Assembly (NCBI RefSeq): GCF_900176505.1
Contig: NZ_FWYB01000001.1
Coordinates: 717,400-781,399 of the forward strand
Length of the DNA: 64,000 nucleotides
DNA from: Pedobacter nyackensis
Lineage (GTDB): Bacteria; Bacteroidota; Bacteroidia; Sphingobacteriales; Sphingobacteriaceae
Direction of reading: 5' to 3'
Shown: positions 8,554 through 17,880 of the stretch, piece after piece
Layout of the letters: each line of letters begins with the position of its first letter
Numbering within the stretch: position 1 is the stretch's first letter
Notes under the pieces: generated by a model
Databases searched by the model: none
Told to the model about the DNA's origin: nothing
The model's input: only the letters and a program-made list of their open reading frames with translations
Made by a program: the position numbers and the translations under genes

Positions 8554-9876
8554 TTAAGCTGCTATTAAAGGAATCGTAATTTGGAAAGTAGTACCTTCGT
8601 TTTCCTTGCTGGAAACGGTGATTGAACCTCCGTGCTGCTCAATAATCTGTTTGGAGATGTGTAAGCCTAATCCCACTGATTTCTCGCCTCTAAGGCCGGG
8701 TCTGCCTGCCTTAGAAAACTGATCAAAAAGTACGTCCTGCAGATTTGTAGGGATACCAATACCCAGGTCGGTAATCCTGATGATGCATTGAGTCGCGGAT
8801 CTGCTAACTTCGATGTCAATTGGCGTTTCCGGATTCGAGAATTTTAAGCTGTTTCCTATCAGGTTATCAATTACCCTTGTTAGCTTTGATGGATTAACGG
8901 CAGCAGTAATAGCTGGTTCAGCAGGTTTGAAATTTATAGACCTTTCTCTGTTCAGGTTTTTTTGCCAGTTCTCGCAAATGCCATTCATAAAGTCACTGAT
9001 ATTGGTGTGTTGCAAGTGGAAAGGGTTTTTATCATTATGAGCCACCTCCAGCAGGTCTTCTATGATGTGCTTTGCCTGACGTGTAGAACGGAGGATCAGC
9101 TGCATCTCTGTACTGTCTTTATGCTCCTCCTCATCCAGCAGCATTTTTGTTAGCGCCTCTATATTGTTCAATGGGTTTCTTAGGTCATGCGCCACAAAAC
9201 CAAGGATCTCACTTTTTTGCTGAATAAGAACCTGCACTTCCATGTTCTTTTCTTCCAGTTGCTTTACTTTTACAAATTGCTCTGCTTTAAAGTAATAGCT
9301 GGATCTGGAGCAGGCAAACAGGAACATAGAGAGCACACCTGACATAATGATATTGAGCACTTTTTGAAGACTGCTAATATCGGGAATGATCATTGCAACA
9401 ATAAACAGAAAAACGATATAAACAGAAATGATGACAATGTGTTTTAATTCAATTGCGAAGAAAATACTGACAGCAACAATTCCAGTGAGGAATACGGTGA
9501 GGGTATTTTTTGGATTGAATTGGGAGAACAGATAACCTACCGTAAAGGAGGTTGTTAGCAGGAAAATGCAGAATAGGGTGACGAAGATATTCCGGGCTGT
9601 TATAGACCAGCTTCTCGATTTTAAAATGTAAGCACTGATGATGATGAACAATGCAGATCCTCCAATCTGAACGCCATTTAAGATCTGGTAAAAGAACAGG
9701 TTAGGCATGTTAACCAGCTCCTTATGGTAAACTAAATAAGTTATCCTTACCCCCAGGGCAATAGCTATCAATACCGAACTTAATGCGGTTACCTGTCTTA
9801 CATTGATATAACTAAAAGTCTCCTTAAACTGTTCGGAGTACTTAGCAGGAATTCTGTATCTAAATAAATGGAACAC
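8554..9876 (-). CDS. Membrane sensor histidine kinase (orphan)
   Basis: A 440-residue kinase. Residues 30-190 hold about six hydrophobic helices with no large periplasmic loop. A short coiled coil (197-222) leads to the HisKA box ILGFVAHDLRNPLNNIE with phospho-acceptor His230. The HATPase domain shows the N box (VIDNLIGNSLKFSN), G1 (DLGIGIP) and G2 (GEKSVGLGLHISKQIIEQHG) motifs and ends ITIPLIAA. It autophosphorylates and passes phosphate to a response regulator; none is encoded nearby. It is divergent from the efflux operon starting 10049 (172 bp between). The start used is GTG at 9876; no in-frame ATG fits before residue 57, so GTG is preferred. Confidence 0.88.
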   Translation of the reverse strand: MFHLFRYRIPAKYSEQFKETFSYINVRQVTALSSVLIAIALGVRITYLVYHKELVNMPNLFFYQILNGVQIGGSALFIIISAYILKSRSWSITARNIFVTLFCIFLLTTSFTVGYLFSQFNPKNTLTVFLTGIVAVSIFFAIELKHIVIISVYIVFLFIVAMIIPDISSLQKVLNIIMSGVLSMFLFACSRSSYYFKAEQFVKVKQLEEKNMEVQVLIQQKSEILGFVAHDLRNPLNNIEALTKMLLDEEEHKDSTEMQLILRSTRQAKHIIEDLLEVAHNDKNPFHLQHTNISDFMNGICENWQKNLNRERSINFKPAEPAITAAVNPSKLTRVIDNLIGNSLKFSNPETPIDIEVSRSATQCIIRITDLGIGIPTNLQDVLFDQFSKAGRPGLRGEKSVGLGLHISKQIIEQHGGSITVSSKENEGTTFQITIPLIAA

Positions 9877-10048
9877 TTGTTTGTTTTGGTACGTAAAAAT
9901 AAAGAAAGGAAATGAAGTTGCATCATGAATATATTTTTTTTACTATAAGGCATAAAAATAACCTGATAAAAGCGTCAGTAGTTGTAAAACTTGCTATGGA
10001 TTTCCGATGATTCGTTATATATTAGTGTAGTCATTTGTATTTAACCCT

Positions 10049-11395
10049 ATGAAAATCAGAATTTATTGGATCCTCCTATTGTTTACAATCGGGGCTAAAG
10101 TTAAGGCACAGGAAAGAGATGTACCTAACTACAGCTTCAGCCTGAAAGCAGCAATAGATTATGCATTTACACACCAGACTGCAATACTCAATGCCACAAT
10201 CGACGAAGAAATTGCCCGCAATACTGTAAAACAGACCATCGGTATCGGCTTACCACAGGTTTCTACTTCTTATAGTTTCCAGGACTTTTTAAAACTGCCG
10301 ACTACTTTGCTGCCAGGCGAATTTTCAAATCCACCTTCTAGTACACCTATCCCTGTGAAGTTCGGAACCAAATACAACTCCACAGCGAACATCGAATTAA
10401 ATCAGCTGCTGTTCGACGGGACATATATTGTTGGCTTGCAGGCTTCAAAAACTTATAAGGAATTGTCGATCAGAAACAGCAAGCGTACCAGAATCGAAAC
10501 TGCAGTTGCGGTAAGTAAAGCCTATTATTCGGCATTGGTTAGTCAGGAACAGCTGCAATTGATTGATGCCAACCTGACCCAGTTAACTAAGTCTTTAAAC
10601 GATACCGAAGCCCTGTTTAAGAATGGCTTCGCCGAAAAGATTGATGTCGACAGGTTGCAGGTTCTAAAAAATAACCTGGAAACAGAGCGGGAGAATGTGA
10701 TCAGTTTATTTGCCATCAATACCGACCTTCTTAAATTCCAGATGGGCATGCCCGTTCAGGCCAATCTTACCCTCACTGATAAGATCAGTAATGTAAGGGC
10801 TGAGCCGGTTGTGATGCCAATGGCGGATACCACAGCTTATAAAGGACGAATAGAGTATTCCTTGCTGGAAACACAAAAAAAACTGAATGAACTGGATTTG
10901 AAAAGACAAAAAAGCTATTTCCTGCCAACTTTGAAAGGATTTGCCAGCGCATCTAAGAGTTTTCAATCGGACTCATTTTCAAACCACTATGACATGAGTT
11001 TCCCAACTTCGGTGATTGGTTTTACACTTTCCTGGAATTTAATTAACGGGGGACAGCGTATTTACCAGGTGGCCAATGCCAAACTAGCTGTTAAGAAATC
11101 GGAAAATGATCTTTTTAATGCGAAAAACGGCATTACTCAAGAAATCGCTACCACTCAGAAAATGTATACCAATAGTTTGCGCTCTGTTGAAAATCAGCAG
11201 CGAAACCTTCGCCTGTCGGAAGAAATTCTCCGCGTTAGCCGTATTAAATACGAGCAAGGTGTAGGCTCCAGTCTGGAAGTCACCAATGCCGAAACCACGG
11301 TAAAGGAATCGCAAAACAATTATATCAAAGCCCTGTACGACCTGCTAATCAATAAAGTGGATCTGGATAAGGCTACAGGAAGAATCAATTATTAA
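10049..11395 (+). CDS. TolC family outer-membrane efflux protein
   Basis: A 448-residue outer-membrane factor. A signal peptide (about 1-20, ending VKAQ) precedes two repeated outer-membrane efflux domains. Recognisable text: SLKAAIDYAFTHQTAILNA at the start, an alpha-helical repeat with VSKAYYSALVSQEQLQLIDAN, and late YEQGVGSSLEVTNAETTVKESQNNY, a TolC hallmark. It forms the trimeric exit duct for the adaptor and RND pump encoded next (39 bp and 20 bp gaps), so the three genes form one operon. Substrate unknown. Confidence 0.93.
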   Translation: MKIRIYWILLLFTIGAKVKAQERDVPNYSFSLKAAIDYAFTHQTAILNATIDEEIARNTVKQTIGIGLPQVSTSYSFQDFLKLPTTLLPGEFSNPPSSTPIPVKFGTKYNSTANIELNQLLFDGTYIVGLQASKTYKELSIRNSKRTRIETAVAVSKAYYSALVSQEQLQLIDANLTQLTKSLNDTEALFKNGFAEKIDVDRLQVLKNNLETERENVISLFAINTDLLKFQMGMPVQANLTLTDKISNVRAEPVVMPMADTTAYKGRIEYSLLETQKKLNELDLKRQKSYFLPTLKGFASASKSFQSDSFSNHYDMSFPTSVIGFTLSWNLINGGQRIYQVANAKLAVKKSENDLFNAKNGITQEIATTQKMYTNSLRSVENQQRNLRLSEEILRVSRIKYEQGVGSSLEVTNAETTVKESQNNYIKALYDLLINKVDLDKATGRINY

Positions 11396-11434
11396 CATCC
11401 CTATTATTAACCTCAAAATCAAACGAAAATAACG

Positions 11435-12535
11435 ATGAAGACACCTTTATATACCATAGCATTGGCCCTTGTTTTGGCTTCCTGTTCTTCCGATCAACCG
11501 AAGAATAAAAAAGCAGCCCTCGATCAGCTTAAAAAGGAACGCATTGCATTGAATACAAAGATTGAAAAGCTGGAGGCCGAGCTCGGTCAGGATAAAAAGG
11601 AAGCCGATCTAAAAGATGTGGTTGTTACGGAATTGAGCACTATGCCTTTCATGAGCTATGTAGAAGTTCAGGGGAGGGTTGATGCAGAAGATAATGTAGA
11701 TGTCATGCCTGAGTCGCCGGGTACCGTGACTGCGATTTATGCTAAGGTAGGTCAGCATGTAAGTAAAGGGCAGGTGTTGGTTCAGCTTGATGATAAAGTA
11801 TTGCGTCAGAGTGTTGCACAGCTGCAAACACAGCTCGATCTTGCTACTACGGTTTTTATGCGTCAGAAAAATCTCTGGGATCAGAAAATCGGTACTGAGG
11901 TGCAGTATCTTACTGCAAAGAGTCAGAAGGAAGGCCTGGAAAGACAACTGTCGGGGTTAAAATCCACAGCAGCCATGAATAAAATTAAAAGCCCGATTTC
12001 GGGGACAGTAGATGCTATGGACCTGAAGCTCGGCCAGTCGGTATCACCAGGAGCACCCATTGGTATTAGAATCGTTAATGCCGATCGCCTTAAAGTAAAA
12101 GCATTGGTTTCCGAAAACTATGGCGGAAAAGTGAATCAGGGAGATGAAGTTGAAGTTTCCCTGCCGGATGTGCCTGATAACCTTCACGCGAAGATTTCTT
12201 TTGCTGCTAAAGTGATTGATCCGATTTCGAGAGGCTTTAATGTGGAAGTGAAATTGCCGTCAAATAAGACCTACCGCCCAAATATGGTGGCCATATTAAA
12301 AATTGTAGACTATAGGAATAACAATGCACTGGTAGTTCCGGTAAATGCGATCCAGAAGTCGGAAAGCAGTGAGTATGTCTTCATCGCTGAAAATGGCAAA
12401 GCGAAGAAGGTAGACATTAAAAGCGGAAAAATATCGGACGGAAAAGCCGAGGTATTATCGGGTTTAAAGGCAGGAGATAAGGTAATTGTTACCGGTTTTC
12501 AGGATCTGAATGATGGCGATGGAATTAAATTATAA
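11435..12535 (+). CDS. RND efflux periplasmic adaptor (HlyD/AcrA family) lipoprotein
   Basis: A 366-residue membrane-fusion protein. The lipobox LVLASCSSD places Cys near residue 16, so it is anchored in the membrane by lipid. A coiled coil follows (about 25-55, KKERIALNTKIEKLEAELG). The lipoyl halves are at VDVMPESPGTVTAIYAKVGQHV and MNKIKSPISGTVDAMDLKLG, separated by a helical hairpin (125-165). Beta-barrel and membrane-proximal domains end NDGDGIKL. It bridges the RND pump (downstream) and the TolC-like duct (upstream). Length and domain order are normal. Confidence 0.93.
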   Translation: MKTPLYTIALALVLASCSSDQPKNKKAALDQLKKERIALNTKIEKLEAELGQDKKEADLKDVVVTELSTMPFMSYVEVQGRVDAEDNVDVMPESPGTVTAIYAKVGQHVSKGQVLVQLDDKVLRQSVAQLQTQLDLATTVFMRQKNLWDQKIGTEVQYLTAKSQKEGLERQLSGLKSTAAMNKIKSPISGTVDAMDLKLGQSVSPGAPIGIRIVNADRLKVKALVSENYGGKVNQGDEVEVSLPDVPDNLHAKISFAAKVIDPISRGFNVEVKLPSNKTYRPNMVAILKIVDYRNNNALVVPVNAIQKSESSEYVFIAENGKAKKVDIKSGKISDGKAEVLSGLKAGDKVIVTGFQDLNDGDGIKL

Positions 12536-12555
12536 CTGATTATTCATCAAATTAT

Positions 12556-15500
12556 ATGAAGGATATTAATAAAGAATTTCGACCGTCCAGCTGGGCAATT
12601 GATAACAGGACGGCCATCTACGTGTTTACATGTTTGCTGATGATTGCCGGTTATTTTTCTTACCAGAGCTTGCCTAAAGAGAATTTCCCGGAAGTAATTA
12701 TTCCTAAAATATTTGTGCAGACCGTTTATCCGGGAACTTCTCCATCTAACATGGAAAACCTGGTGACCAAACAGCTGGAAAAGGAAATCCGCGGAACATC
12801 GGGCTTAAAGAAGATTACTTCGAACTCTTTCCAGGACTTCTCTTTCATCACGGCAGAGTTCAATACGGATGTAGACATTAAGGATGCCAAACAGCGGATA
12901 AAGGATGCCGTGGATAAAGCTAAAACTGATCTTCCTTCAGATTTGCCGGATGATCCGGTAATTATGGACATCAACCTGTCCGACCTGCCCATCATGTACA
13001 TCAATATCTCGGGCGACTTTGACCTGAAAAAACTAAAGGAATATGCAGATGATATTGAAGACCGCGTTGAAGGTTTAAAAGAGATTGCAGGTGTGGATAT
13101 TGTTGGTGCCCTGGAGCCGGAAATACAGATCAATGTGGATTTGCGGAAGATGGAGGCAGCCCAGCTTTCTTTTACGGATATTGATAATGCGGTGAAATAT
13201 GAAAACCTCACCATCTCCGGCGGATCCGTTAAAATGGATGGCATGCTGCGGACCTTAAACATCAAAAAGGAGTTTAAGAATGCGGAAGAGATTGGTAATA
13301 TGGTTGTTAAAACCCCTACCGGCGGATCTGTTTATTTAAAGGATATTGCTGAGGTAAAGGATTCATTTAAAGAACAGAACAGTTATGCTCGTTTGTACGG
13401 CAAAAATGTAATCACCCTAAACGTAAGGAAGCGAAGTGGAGAAAACCTGATTGAGGCTTCGGACAAGATCAATGCGATGTTAAAGGACATGAAGGGCAAA
13501 GTGATTCCGGAGAAGCTGAACATTACTATAACAGGTGATCAGAGCGACCAAACACGTATTACCTTACATGATCTGATTAATACCATCATCATTGGTTTTA
13601 TTTTGGTGACCTTGATTCTGATGTTTTTTATGGGGGTAACCAATGCGCTGTTTGTGGCGATGTCGGTGCCGTTATCAATGTTTATTGCCTTCCTGCTGAT
13701 GCCAGTACTGGGAGGAATATTCGATTTTAACTTTACCATGAACATGATGGTATTGTTCTCCTTCCTGCTCGGTTTGGGGATCGTGGTGGATGATGCTATT
13801 GTGGTGATCGAAAATACGCATCGTATTTTTGATAATGGCAGGGTGCCTATCGTGCAAGCTGCCAAAACAGCTACCGGAGAGGTGTTCTTACCAGTACTAT
13901 CGGGTACTTTAACTACACTAGCTCCGTTTTTCCCTTTGCTGTTCTGGCCCGGAATTATTGGTGAGTTTATGTATTTCCTGCCGGTGACATTGATTGTAAC
14001 TTTATCGGCTTCCCTGGTGGTGGCTTATATTATCAACCCTGTTTTTGCGGTTGATTTTATGAAGCCTCATGATGAGCATGAAAACGACAAACCTACCTTT
14101 AACAAAGGGGTAAGGCTTACGGTGCTGGTGTTTACCGGTGTAGCCTTGGTGGGTTATCTGATTAATATGGGGATCGGGAATTTTGTAGTCCTGATGTGTC
14201 TCCTTTACTTGCTAAATCACTTTGTGCTGACCAGAATAATTAAGAAATTCCAGACGGTAACCTGGCCTAAAGTGATTAATGGCTACCATTCCTTGCTCAC
14301 CTGGGCATTGAAACGTCCGCGTACCATGATATGGGGTACCGTAGGCTTGTTTTTCTTTACGCTTATTCTTGTCGCTGTAGTGCCACCTCGTGTGGTGTTT
14401 TTCCCTACTGCCGACCCTAATTTCGTGTATGTATATATTGAATTGCCTGTAGGTACCGATCAGGCATATACCAGTAAGGTGGTCGAGAAGGTGGAAGAGC
14501 GGGTTACCAAAGTAGTAGGCCGCAACAACCCGGATGTATCTTCTATCATTTCAAATGTAACGGTTGGGGTAACAGATCCGCAGGGCGAAGATCAGGGCGA
14601 GTATACCAATAAGGGTAAGGTTACCGTGGCTTTTGTGCCTTTCGGTAAGCGTACCGGAGAAAGAACATCTATTTATCTGGATAAGGTTCGTGAGGTTGTA
14701 AAAGGCATTCCGGGAGCTGAAATTAGTGTGGCGCAGGAGCAGGGTGGGCCGCCGACAGCAAAACCGATTAGTATCGAAATTACTGGCGATAACCTGGATT
14801 CTATCGCACTTACTGCCGACAGGCTAAAAAAATACCTGGATAAGAAACAGGTTGCCGGTGTAGAGGAGTTGAAGACCGACTTCCAGAACAACAAACCGGA
14901 GATCATCTTTAATGTAAACAGGGAACGTGCCAACAGGGAAGGGGTTTCGACAGGTCAGATTGGTTTGGCTTTACGTACCGCCTTGTTTGGTAAGGAGGTG
15001 TCGAAATACAGGGACGAAAATGAGGATTACGAGATCAACGTGCGTGCCAAAGAGGAGCAGAGGGATAATCTTGAGGCCTTACGTAATATGAAGGTAACCT
15101 ACCGAGATATGGCTATGGGTGGTGCCATCAGGCAGGTGCCGATATCGGCTTTCGCGGATATTGATTATGTAAATACCTATGGCGGTATCAAGCGTAAACA
15201 GCAGAAAAGGATCATTATCCTTTCTTCGAACGTTTTATCGGATTATAATGCCAATGAGGTAGTAGCCAATATTCAAACCGAAATCAATGAGTTTAAAGCG
15301 CCCGACGGGGTAGAGATAAAAATGGCAGGTGAGCAGGAAGAGCAAATGGAGACAGCAGCCTTCCTGGGGACAGCAATGGTGAGTGCTTTGTTTATCATCT
15401 TAATCATTCTGGTATTGCAGTTCAATTCGATTAGTAAGCCTGTCGTGATTTTAAGTGAGATCTTGTTTAGTATCATCGGTGTATTGCTGGGTGTAACGAT

Positions 15501-15936
15501 ATTCAGAATGGAGTTGTCGATCGTTATGACGGGGCTCGGAATTGTAGCGCTTGCAGGTATTGTAGTGCGAAACGGAATCCTGCTGGTAGAGTTTGCAGAT
15601 CTGATGGTGAGTCAGGGTATGGAAGTGAAGGAGGCAGTGATTGAAGCGGGACGCACAAGGATGACACCGGTATTGCTGACAGCAACGGCAACGATGTTAG
15701 GGTTGATCCCATTAGCTGTAGGGTTAAATATAGATTTCGTGACGATGTTTACGGAGTTCCATCCGCATCTTTACTTTGGCGGGGACAATGTGGCGTTCTG
15801 GGGACCGCTGTCGTGGACGATTATATTTGGATTGAGCTTTGCAACATTCTTAACGTTGGTGTTGGTGCCGTGTATGTATTTGGTAGCGGATCGGAATTCT
15901 AAAAAGGTAAAATCGTGGTTTAAAAAGGCAAAGTAA
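12556..15936 (+). CDS. RND efflux transporter permease (AcrB/HAE family)
   Basis: A 1126-residue inner-membrane proton-driven pump. Family marks: N-terminal cytoplasmic start, TM1 (TAIYVFTCLLMIAGYF), periplasmic porter domain with QTVYPGTSPSNMENLVT, TM4 region GLGIVVDDAIVVIENTHRIF containing the paired Asp residues used in proton relay, and a second half repeating the plan (GLGIVALAGIVVRNGILLVEF). There are about 12 predicted helices; an extra hydrophobic pair near residues 520-560 and the long C-terminus make it slightly larger than Escherichia coli AcrB (about 1050). It is the last gene of the tolC-adaptor-pump operon. Export substrate cannot be told from sequence; a hydrophobe or drug is the usual case. 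Confidence 0.94.
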   Translation: MKDINKEFRPSSWAIDNRTAIYVFTCLLMIAGYFSYQSLPKENFPEVIIPKIFVQTVYPGTSPSNMENLVTKQLEKEIRGTSGLKKITSNSFQDFSFITAEFNTDVDIKDAKQRIKDAVDKAKTDLPSDLPDDPVIMDINLSDLPIMYINISGDFDLKKLKEYADDIEDRVEGLKEIAGVDIVGALEPEIQINVDLRKMEAAQLSFTDIDNAVKYENLTISGGSVKMDGMLRTLNIKKEFKNAEEIGNMVVKTPTGGSVYLKDIAEVKDSFKEQNSYARLYGKNVITLNVRKRSGENLIEASDKINAMLKDMKGKVIPEKLNITITGDQSDQTRITLHDLINTIIIGFILVTLILMFFMGVTNALFVAMSVPLSMFIAFLLMPVLGGIFDFNFTMNMMVLFSFLLGLGIVVDDAIVVIENTHRIFDNGRVPIVQAAKTATGEVFLPVLSGTLTTLAPFFPLLFWPGIIGEFMYFLPVTLIVTLSASLVVAYIINPVFAVDFMKPHDEHENDKPTFNKGVRLTVLVFTGVALVGYLINMGIGNFVVLMCLLYLLNHFVLTRIIKKFQTVTWPKVINGYHSLLTWALKRPRTMIWGTVGLFFFTLILVAVVPPRVVFFPTADPNFVYVYIELPVGTDQAYTSKVVEKVEERVTKVVGRNNPDVSSIISNVTVGVTDPQGEDQGEYTNKGKVTVAFVPFGKRTGERTSIYLDKVREVVKGIPGAEISVAQEQGGPPTAKPISIEITGDNLDSIALTADRLKKYLDKKQVAGVEELKTDFQNNKPEIIFNVNRERANREGVSTGQIGLALRTALFGKEVSKYRDENEDYEINVRAKEEQRDNLEALRNMKVTYRDMAMGGAIRQVPISAFADIDYVNTYGGIKRKQQKRIIILSSNVLSDYNANEVVANIQTEINEFKAPDGVEIKMAGEQEEQMETAAFLGTAMVSALFIILIILVLQFNSISKPVVILSEILFSIIGVLLGVTIFRMELSIVMTGLGIVALAGIVVRNGILLVEFADLMVSQGMEVKEAVIEAGRTRMTPVLLTATATMLGLIPLAVGLNIDFVTMFTEFHPHLYFGGDNVAFWGPLSWTIIFGLSFATFLTLVLVPCMYLVADRNSKKVKSWFKKAK

Positions 15937-15938
15937 TA

Positions 15939-16028
15939 CTAAAAAATAACCATTCTCCTCTAAGGCTGGGCATCTTTTGCGGAAGGGCAAAAGCGCCTGA
16001 GGCCTTCTCGGAGAAGGTAATTTTTTAG
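15939..16028 (+). repeat. Palindromic repeat family, copy 1
   Basis: A 90-bp imperfect palindrome. The left end CTAAAAAATAACCATTCTCC (15939-15958) pairs with the right end GGAGAAGGTAATTTTTTAG (16010-16028) with one indel and one mismatch. The centre has its own small hairpin CTTTTGC-GGAAGG-GCAAAAG and the text GCCTGAGG that recurs, reversed, in the copy at 17881. Ends are conserved among three copies within 2.1 kb while centres differ. It may be a REP-like or MITE-like element. Confidence 0.7.
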
Positions 16029-16073
16029 TCAAGCAGGGCGCCTAAAGAGTTGGGCGCCTTATTTGTTTATAGA
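16000..16073 (+). repeat. 74-bp direct repeat, left copy, flanking PIN/ImmA cassette
   Basis: Bases 16000-16073 match 17787-17860 with 3 mismatches in 74 by direct count. The unit includes the right arm of the palindromic repeat and the following GGCGCC hairpin. The two copies bracket the PIN and Xre/ImmA genes (16067-17637); the left copy even overlaps the last 7 bases of the PIN reading frame. Confidence 0.85.
16037..16068 (+). terminator. Terminator after the RND operon
   Basis: GGCGCC (16037-16042) pairs with GGCGCC (16053-16058) around the loop TAAAGAGTTG, followed by TTATTTGTTT. The T-rich tail is on the plus strand, so it would end the efflux operon. A second copy of the same hairpin is at 17824-17845. 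Confidence 0.7.
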
Positions 16074-16576
16074 CTCCATTTTTTGACTCTTAAGGCCATT
16101 TCTTTTAGAAGTTCCATATTGTTTTGATAAATGATATTGGATTTCATCATTTGCGTAATCTTTATGATAGCATCACTTTTTGTAATTACATTGAGGAGTA
16201 CCAATCTATCAAATATCCAAAGCATGCCGTGGTACTCAATTGATGATTTTTTAGCGTGCTTCCTTACAGCTTTATCACTGCTTAACACTATGGCCTGATT
16301 TTGAATGGCGATATGAAGAACCGTTTTGTCATTCTCAGAAAGTCCGGCAGCATATTTACTATTAAGAATAATATTTCTGTCCGTTTCTGTTAAAGTGTGC
16401 ATGATCAGTTTACCCGTACCCTGATAAGCTCGTAGCAGATCTTGTTGCTCGTCATAAAGCTCATTAAAAACATCTATTGATGTATGAACTTCAATGTCGA
16501 GTTTGAAAAAATCTGAGGTGAGTCTTAAATTGTGTAGCTCAATAAAGATACAAGCATCTGTAATGGCTAATTTCAT
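16067..16576 (-). CDS. PIN-domain protein (predicted RNase, toxin-like)
   Basis: A 169-residue protein that reads as a PIN fold: N-terminal ITDACIFIEL with Asp7, a central acidic position in LSENDKTVLHIAIQNQA (about 90-106), and LSSDKAVRKHAKK (Asp near 110), the usual places of the metal-binding carboxylates. PIN domains are Mg-dependent RNases and the toxins of many toxin-antitoxin pairs. Its ATG overlaps the stop of the upstream Xre/ImmA gene by 4 bp (16573-16576), so translation is coupled. Similar Xre-ImmA plus PIN (DUF4411-like) pairs have been proposed as toxin-antitoxin modules; that role here is inference. The cassette lies between direct repeats. Confidence 0.75.
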   Translation of the reverse strand: MKLAITDACIFIELHNLRLTSDFFKLDIEVHTSIDVFNELYDEQQDLLRAYQGTGKLIMHTLTETDRNIILNSKYAAGLSENDKTVLHIAIQNQAIVLSSDKAVRKHAKKSSIEYHGMLWIFDRLVLLNVITKSDAIIKITQMMKSNIIYQNNMELLKEMALRVKKWSL

Positions 16577-17637
16577 TTCATAGACAACTCTAGACTGTGA
16601 AATTCAGCTACTTTTAAATTTTTGAGGGCCGCTGCTTTACTGAATGAAATGATTTCTTGTGCTAAGGCTCTGAACAGCAATTGATCAAAACGATTGGATG
16701 TTTCTTTTACTTCGTAACTAACAGGTTCATCAACCCTCCAGTTCATTTGCTTGAACATGGTGAATAATTGCTTGCAGTAGTTGTCAGAAATAATTTTTAA
16801 ATCTTTTGCTCTCATAATGATGGCCTGCATAGATATACCATATTCTTTTTTTAGTGCTCCTAACTCCTGGAGGTGTATTTTAGTTCTCTGATTTCCGAGT
16901 TCATTTCTTAAAGCGTCGGCAGGGAATAATATTGCTCCAGCAAATTGGTGACATATAATTTCCTTTTCTTTTTCAGGAAGATCATCTTGAATATTCAGTA
17001 GCAAATGCGCCAACTCATGCATTGCAGTAAATCGCTTACGATCTTCTTTCTTAACCTTATTTTCGTTAATAGCTATCACCGGAACATTGTTTCCCAAAAC
17101 CATAGTTTGCATGCCGTCGTAATCATTGCCCGCATTAATATACATTACTTTAATGTGTTTATCCTCGAGAAGTTCAACAACGCTGGCAATAGCACCTATT
17201 CCCATTCCCCAAATTTCTCTAACTTTAATGGCGGCTTCTTCCACATCATCAAAAGATTTGATTGGTTTCATACCCTCCAATGGATTGCTAAATTTAGTCT
17301 CGATGTTCAATAATTGTTCAAGTTCCAGGTACCGGGAAAGATAATCCTTTGCATGTTCAAGGATCTTATGCTCTTCTTTAGCAGGAAGCTTTTTTAGTTT
17401 ACGAAATTCAATGTTTCCCAGCTGAACCTGTGCATCCCTGAAAAAATAATCTGGCCTGACAGACAAGGCTTCACACAATAGCCCTAGCATGACGCTGTCG
17501 GGAATTACTTCTCCCTTTTCGTACTTATGTAAGGCCTGACGGGAAATTTTCTTATTGAGCTTATCAGATAAGTCCTGTAATGAAAAGCCATTCATCAGAC
17601 GTGCAGATTTAAATCTTTCAGCAAAGAGATTATTCAT
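16573..17637 (-). CDS. Xre HTH + ImmA/IrrE metallopeptidase protein
   Basis: A 354-residue protein from ATG 17637 (an upstream in-frame TTG at 17658 would add 7 residues). Residues 1-65 are an Xre helix-turn-helix (RLMNGFSLQDLSDKLNKKIS, KYEKGEVIPD). Residues ~125-270 form an ImmA/IrrE-like (COG2856) peptidase domain with the zinc motif HELAH (about His207, Glu208, His211) and downstream EKEIICHQFAGAILFPA, which supplies the third ligand and substrate wall. Family knowledge: such proteins cut or regulate repressors, or act as antitoxins. Here it precedes and overlaps the PIN gene by 4 bp. It could repress its own operon through the HTH. Confidence 0.88.
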   Translation of the reverse strand: MNNLFAERFKSARLMNGFSLQDLSDKLNKKISRQALHKYEKGEVIPDSVMLGLLCEALSVRPDYFFRDAQVQLGNIEFRKLKKLPAKEEHKILEHAKDYLSRYLELEQLLNIETKFSNPLEGMKPIKSFDDVEEAAIKVREIWGMGIGAIASVVELLEDKHIKVMYINAGNDYDGMQTMVLGNNVPVIAINENKVKKEDRKRFTAMHELAHLLLNIQDDLPEKEKEIICHQFAGAILFPADALRNELGNQRTKIHLQELGALKKEYGISMQAIIMRAKDLKIISDNYCKQLFTMFKQMNWRVDEPVSYEVKETSNRFDQLLFRALAQEIISFSKAAALKNLKVAEFHSLELSMK

Positions 17638-17724
17638 ATGAGCTATTTTTGTTGCCAATTAACTAACATACTCTGCTAGTATTTGGTTTACAAAACTACT
17701 TTATTTTATTGGTGTTGTCAACTG

Positions 17725-17815
17725 CAAAAAATAACCGTTCTCCTCGAAGTCGGCATAATTTCCGATGAAGAATCGGAAACAACGCTAGGCCTTCTCGGAA
17801 AAGGTAATTTTTTAG
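17725..17815 (+). repeat. Palindromic repeat family, copy 2
   Basis: The left end CAAAAAATAACCGTTCTCCT (17725-17744) and the right end GGAAAAGGTAATTTTTTAG (17797-17815) form the same long imperfect stem as copy 1. The centre differs and holds its own hairpin, TTTCCGAT-GAAG-AATCGGAAA. It is in the same orientation as copy 1 and precedes the second copy of the GGCGCC hairpin. Confidence 0.7.
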
Positions 17816-17860
17816 TCAAACAGGGCGCCTAAAGAGTTGGGCGCCTTATTTGTTTGTAGA
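17787..17860 (+). repeat. 74-bp direct repeat, right copy
   Basis: Matches 16000-16073 with 3 mismatches. It includes a second copy of the GGCGCC terminator-like hairpin (17824-17829 with 17840-17845) although no plus-strand gene ends just before it. That makes sense if the stretch was duplicated or carried in with the PIN/ImmA cassette. Confidence 0.85.
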
Positions 17861-17880
17861 TATTTATTAGTCAATACTGA

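Noticed and set aside
16067..17637. Insertion sequence between the direct repeats
   Set aside because: The genes are a PIN RNase and an Xre/ImmA protein; there is no transposase, and the 74-bp repeats are far longer than usual target duplications.
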